Of a DNA stretch of 7,271 bases, positions 6,561 to 7,271 are shown in pieces (position 1 is the stretch's first letter; the number at the start of each line of letters is the position of its first letter). The notes beneath the pieces are model-generated. The model had not been told where the DNA came from, did not search any database, and saw only the letters and a list, made by a program, of their open reading frames with translations. The position numbers and the translations under genes are program-made. This stretch comes from an uncultured Rhizobiaceae group bacterium (GTDB lineage Bacteria; Pseudomonadota; Alphaproteobacteria; Rhizobiales; Rhizobiaceae). The stretch is taken from the NCBI GenBank assembly GCA_937944075.1, contig CALDZZ010000086.1:1-7271 (forward strand), written 5' to 3'.

Positions 6561-7271
6561 ATGCTTGAAATTCTAAAGAACCTCCCCTCAATCATCTATA
6601 AATGGATTGAGCCAAACATGTCGCGCTTTGGCGCAGACAGGCAACTATCTGTATGGTTCGCCGCCTTTGTAATCGGGAGCATTGTTTCAATTGCAGCCAT
6701 CTTGTTCAGGGAATTGATCGGGCTTATACAATGGGTCTGGCTGTTTGAACGATCAGAAAACATTGTATCGGCAACCAAGGCAACCCCATGGTATGTCCTG
6801 CTGTTGCTACCTGCCCTGGGCGGTGCGATTGTTGGCTTTATCATCACCTACTTTCTGCCATTGAAAAGAACTGGTGGCATTCCCGATGTGATGGAAGCAC
6901 GGGCAGTCGATGGCCGTGACATAGATCTCAAGTCCTCGCTCATATCGGCAGGCGCGACTGCAATCTCGCTGGGAGCAGGCGCAAGTGCCGGACGAGAAGG
7001 CCCAATGGTGCACCTTGCTGCAGGCATTTCGACATGGTTTGCAAATGCCCTCAAAGTGCCTCATGATTCAAAAAGTACAATACTGGCAAGCAGTGCCGCA
7101 GCCGCAGTCTCTGCCTCATTCAACGCCCCCATTGCAGGCGTTTTGTTTGCACATGAAATTGTCCTTGGTCATTATTCCAGGCGTTCTTTCGTGCCGATAG
7201 TGATTGCAGCGGTAAGTGGTACGATTTTCTCAAGACTTTGGTTTGGAGATATCGCTGCGTTTGAAATTCCG
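6561..7271 (+). CDS. ClC family chloride channel/transporter, N-terminal part (cut by window edge)
   Basis: The first 237 codons of a ClC anion channel or H+/Cl- exchanger, an inner-membrane protein that works as a dimer. The gene runs off the window end. Hydrophobic helices begin at about residue 30. The anion pathway motifs are visible: TGGIP (104-108, usual form GSGIP), GREGP (144-148) with the external gating glutamate E146, and the SFNAPIAGVLF helix with HEI at 198-200. ATG at 6561 is the first start after an in-frame TGA at 6525. It lacks an obvious Shine-Dalgarno sequence. ATG at 6618 is an alternative but would remove the N-terminal helix (LEILKNLPSIIYKWIEPN). Later helices, the conserved tyrosine and any CBS domains lie outside the window. 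Whether it is a channel or an exchanger cannot be decided here. Confidence 0.88.
   Translation, partial: MLEILKNLPSIIYKWIEPNMSRFGADRQLSVWFAAFVIGSIVSIAAILFRELIGLIQWVWLFERSENIVSATKATPWYVLLLLPALGGAIVGFIITYFLPLKRTGGIPDVMEARAVDGRDIDLKSSLISAGATAISLGAGASAGREGPMVHLAAGISTWFANALKVPHDSKSTILASSAAAAVSASFNAPIAGVLFAHEIVLGHYSRRSFVPIVIAAVSGTIFSRLWFGDIAAFEIP

Noticed and set aside
6415..6591. 59-codon N-terminal extension of the dehydrogenase (ATG at 6591)
   Set aside because: It overlaps the start of the ClC gene, has no family resemblance, and ignores the ideal GGAGG site in front of GTG at 6414.

Overview
The window looks like a chromosomal segment from an alphaproteobacterium, probably a moderate- to low-GC member of the Hyphomicrobiales/Rhizobiales (the order is an inference). 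The evidence is a two-piece (permuted) type tmRNA coding segment with tag ANDNYAEARLAA, an alphaproteobacterial-type SspB (SspB-alpha, formerly DUF1321), a DUF4169 protein, a small RHH_4-type ribbon-helix-helix protein, and a very long AsmA protein with a charged helical tail. I see no insertion sequence, prophage, CRISPR array, conventional tRNA or rRNA.

Layout. (1) Positions 1-136, plus strand: 3' part of ssrA (tmRNA). It enters just before the resume codon and ends in two hairpins. (2) 165-1145, plus strand: three tightly packed genes, sspB, a DUF4169 protein and an RHH protein. (3) 1137-1166: a perfect 9-bp inverted repeat built from the last codons and stops of two convergent genes. (4) 6414 down to 1158, minus strand: a two-gene unit of an LDHD-like FAD-linked D-lactate dehydrogenase (GTG start) followed after 25 bp by a 1271-residue AsmA-family protein. 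(5) 6415-6560: a divergent intergenic region. (6) 6561-7271, plus strand: the first 237 codons of a ClC chloride channel/transporter, cut by the window edge.

How the genes work together. The left end is a protein quality-control locus. tmRNA adds the degradation tag to stalled nascent chains, and the next gene encodes the adaptor that takes tagged proteins to ClpXP. The tag keeps both expected signals: AANDNY for SspB (counting the Ala carried by tmRNA) and terminal LAA for ClpX. The two small genes after sspB have no assigned role. The DUF4169 protein opens with a segment (INLRQFRKRKK) that closely resembles the C-terminal tail of the SspB just upstream (VSLDQFRKKQ), the part of SspB proteins expected to dock on ClpX. 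This is the most interesting lead in the window, and it is a hypothesis. The right-hand genes are ordinary envelope and metabolic functions. The ClC protein, however, has non-standard residues at two positions known to matter for anion choice and proton coupling.
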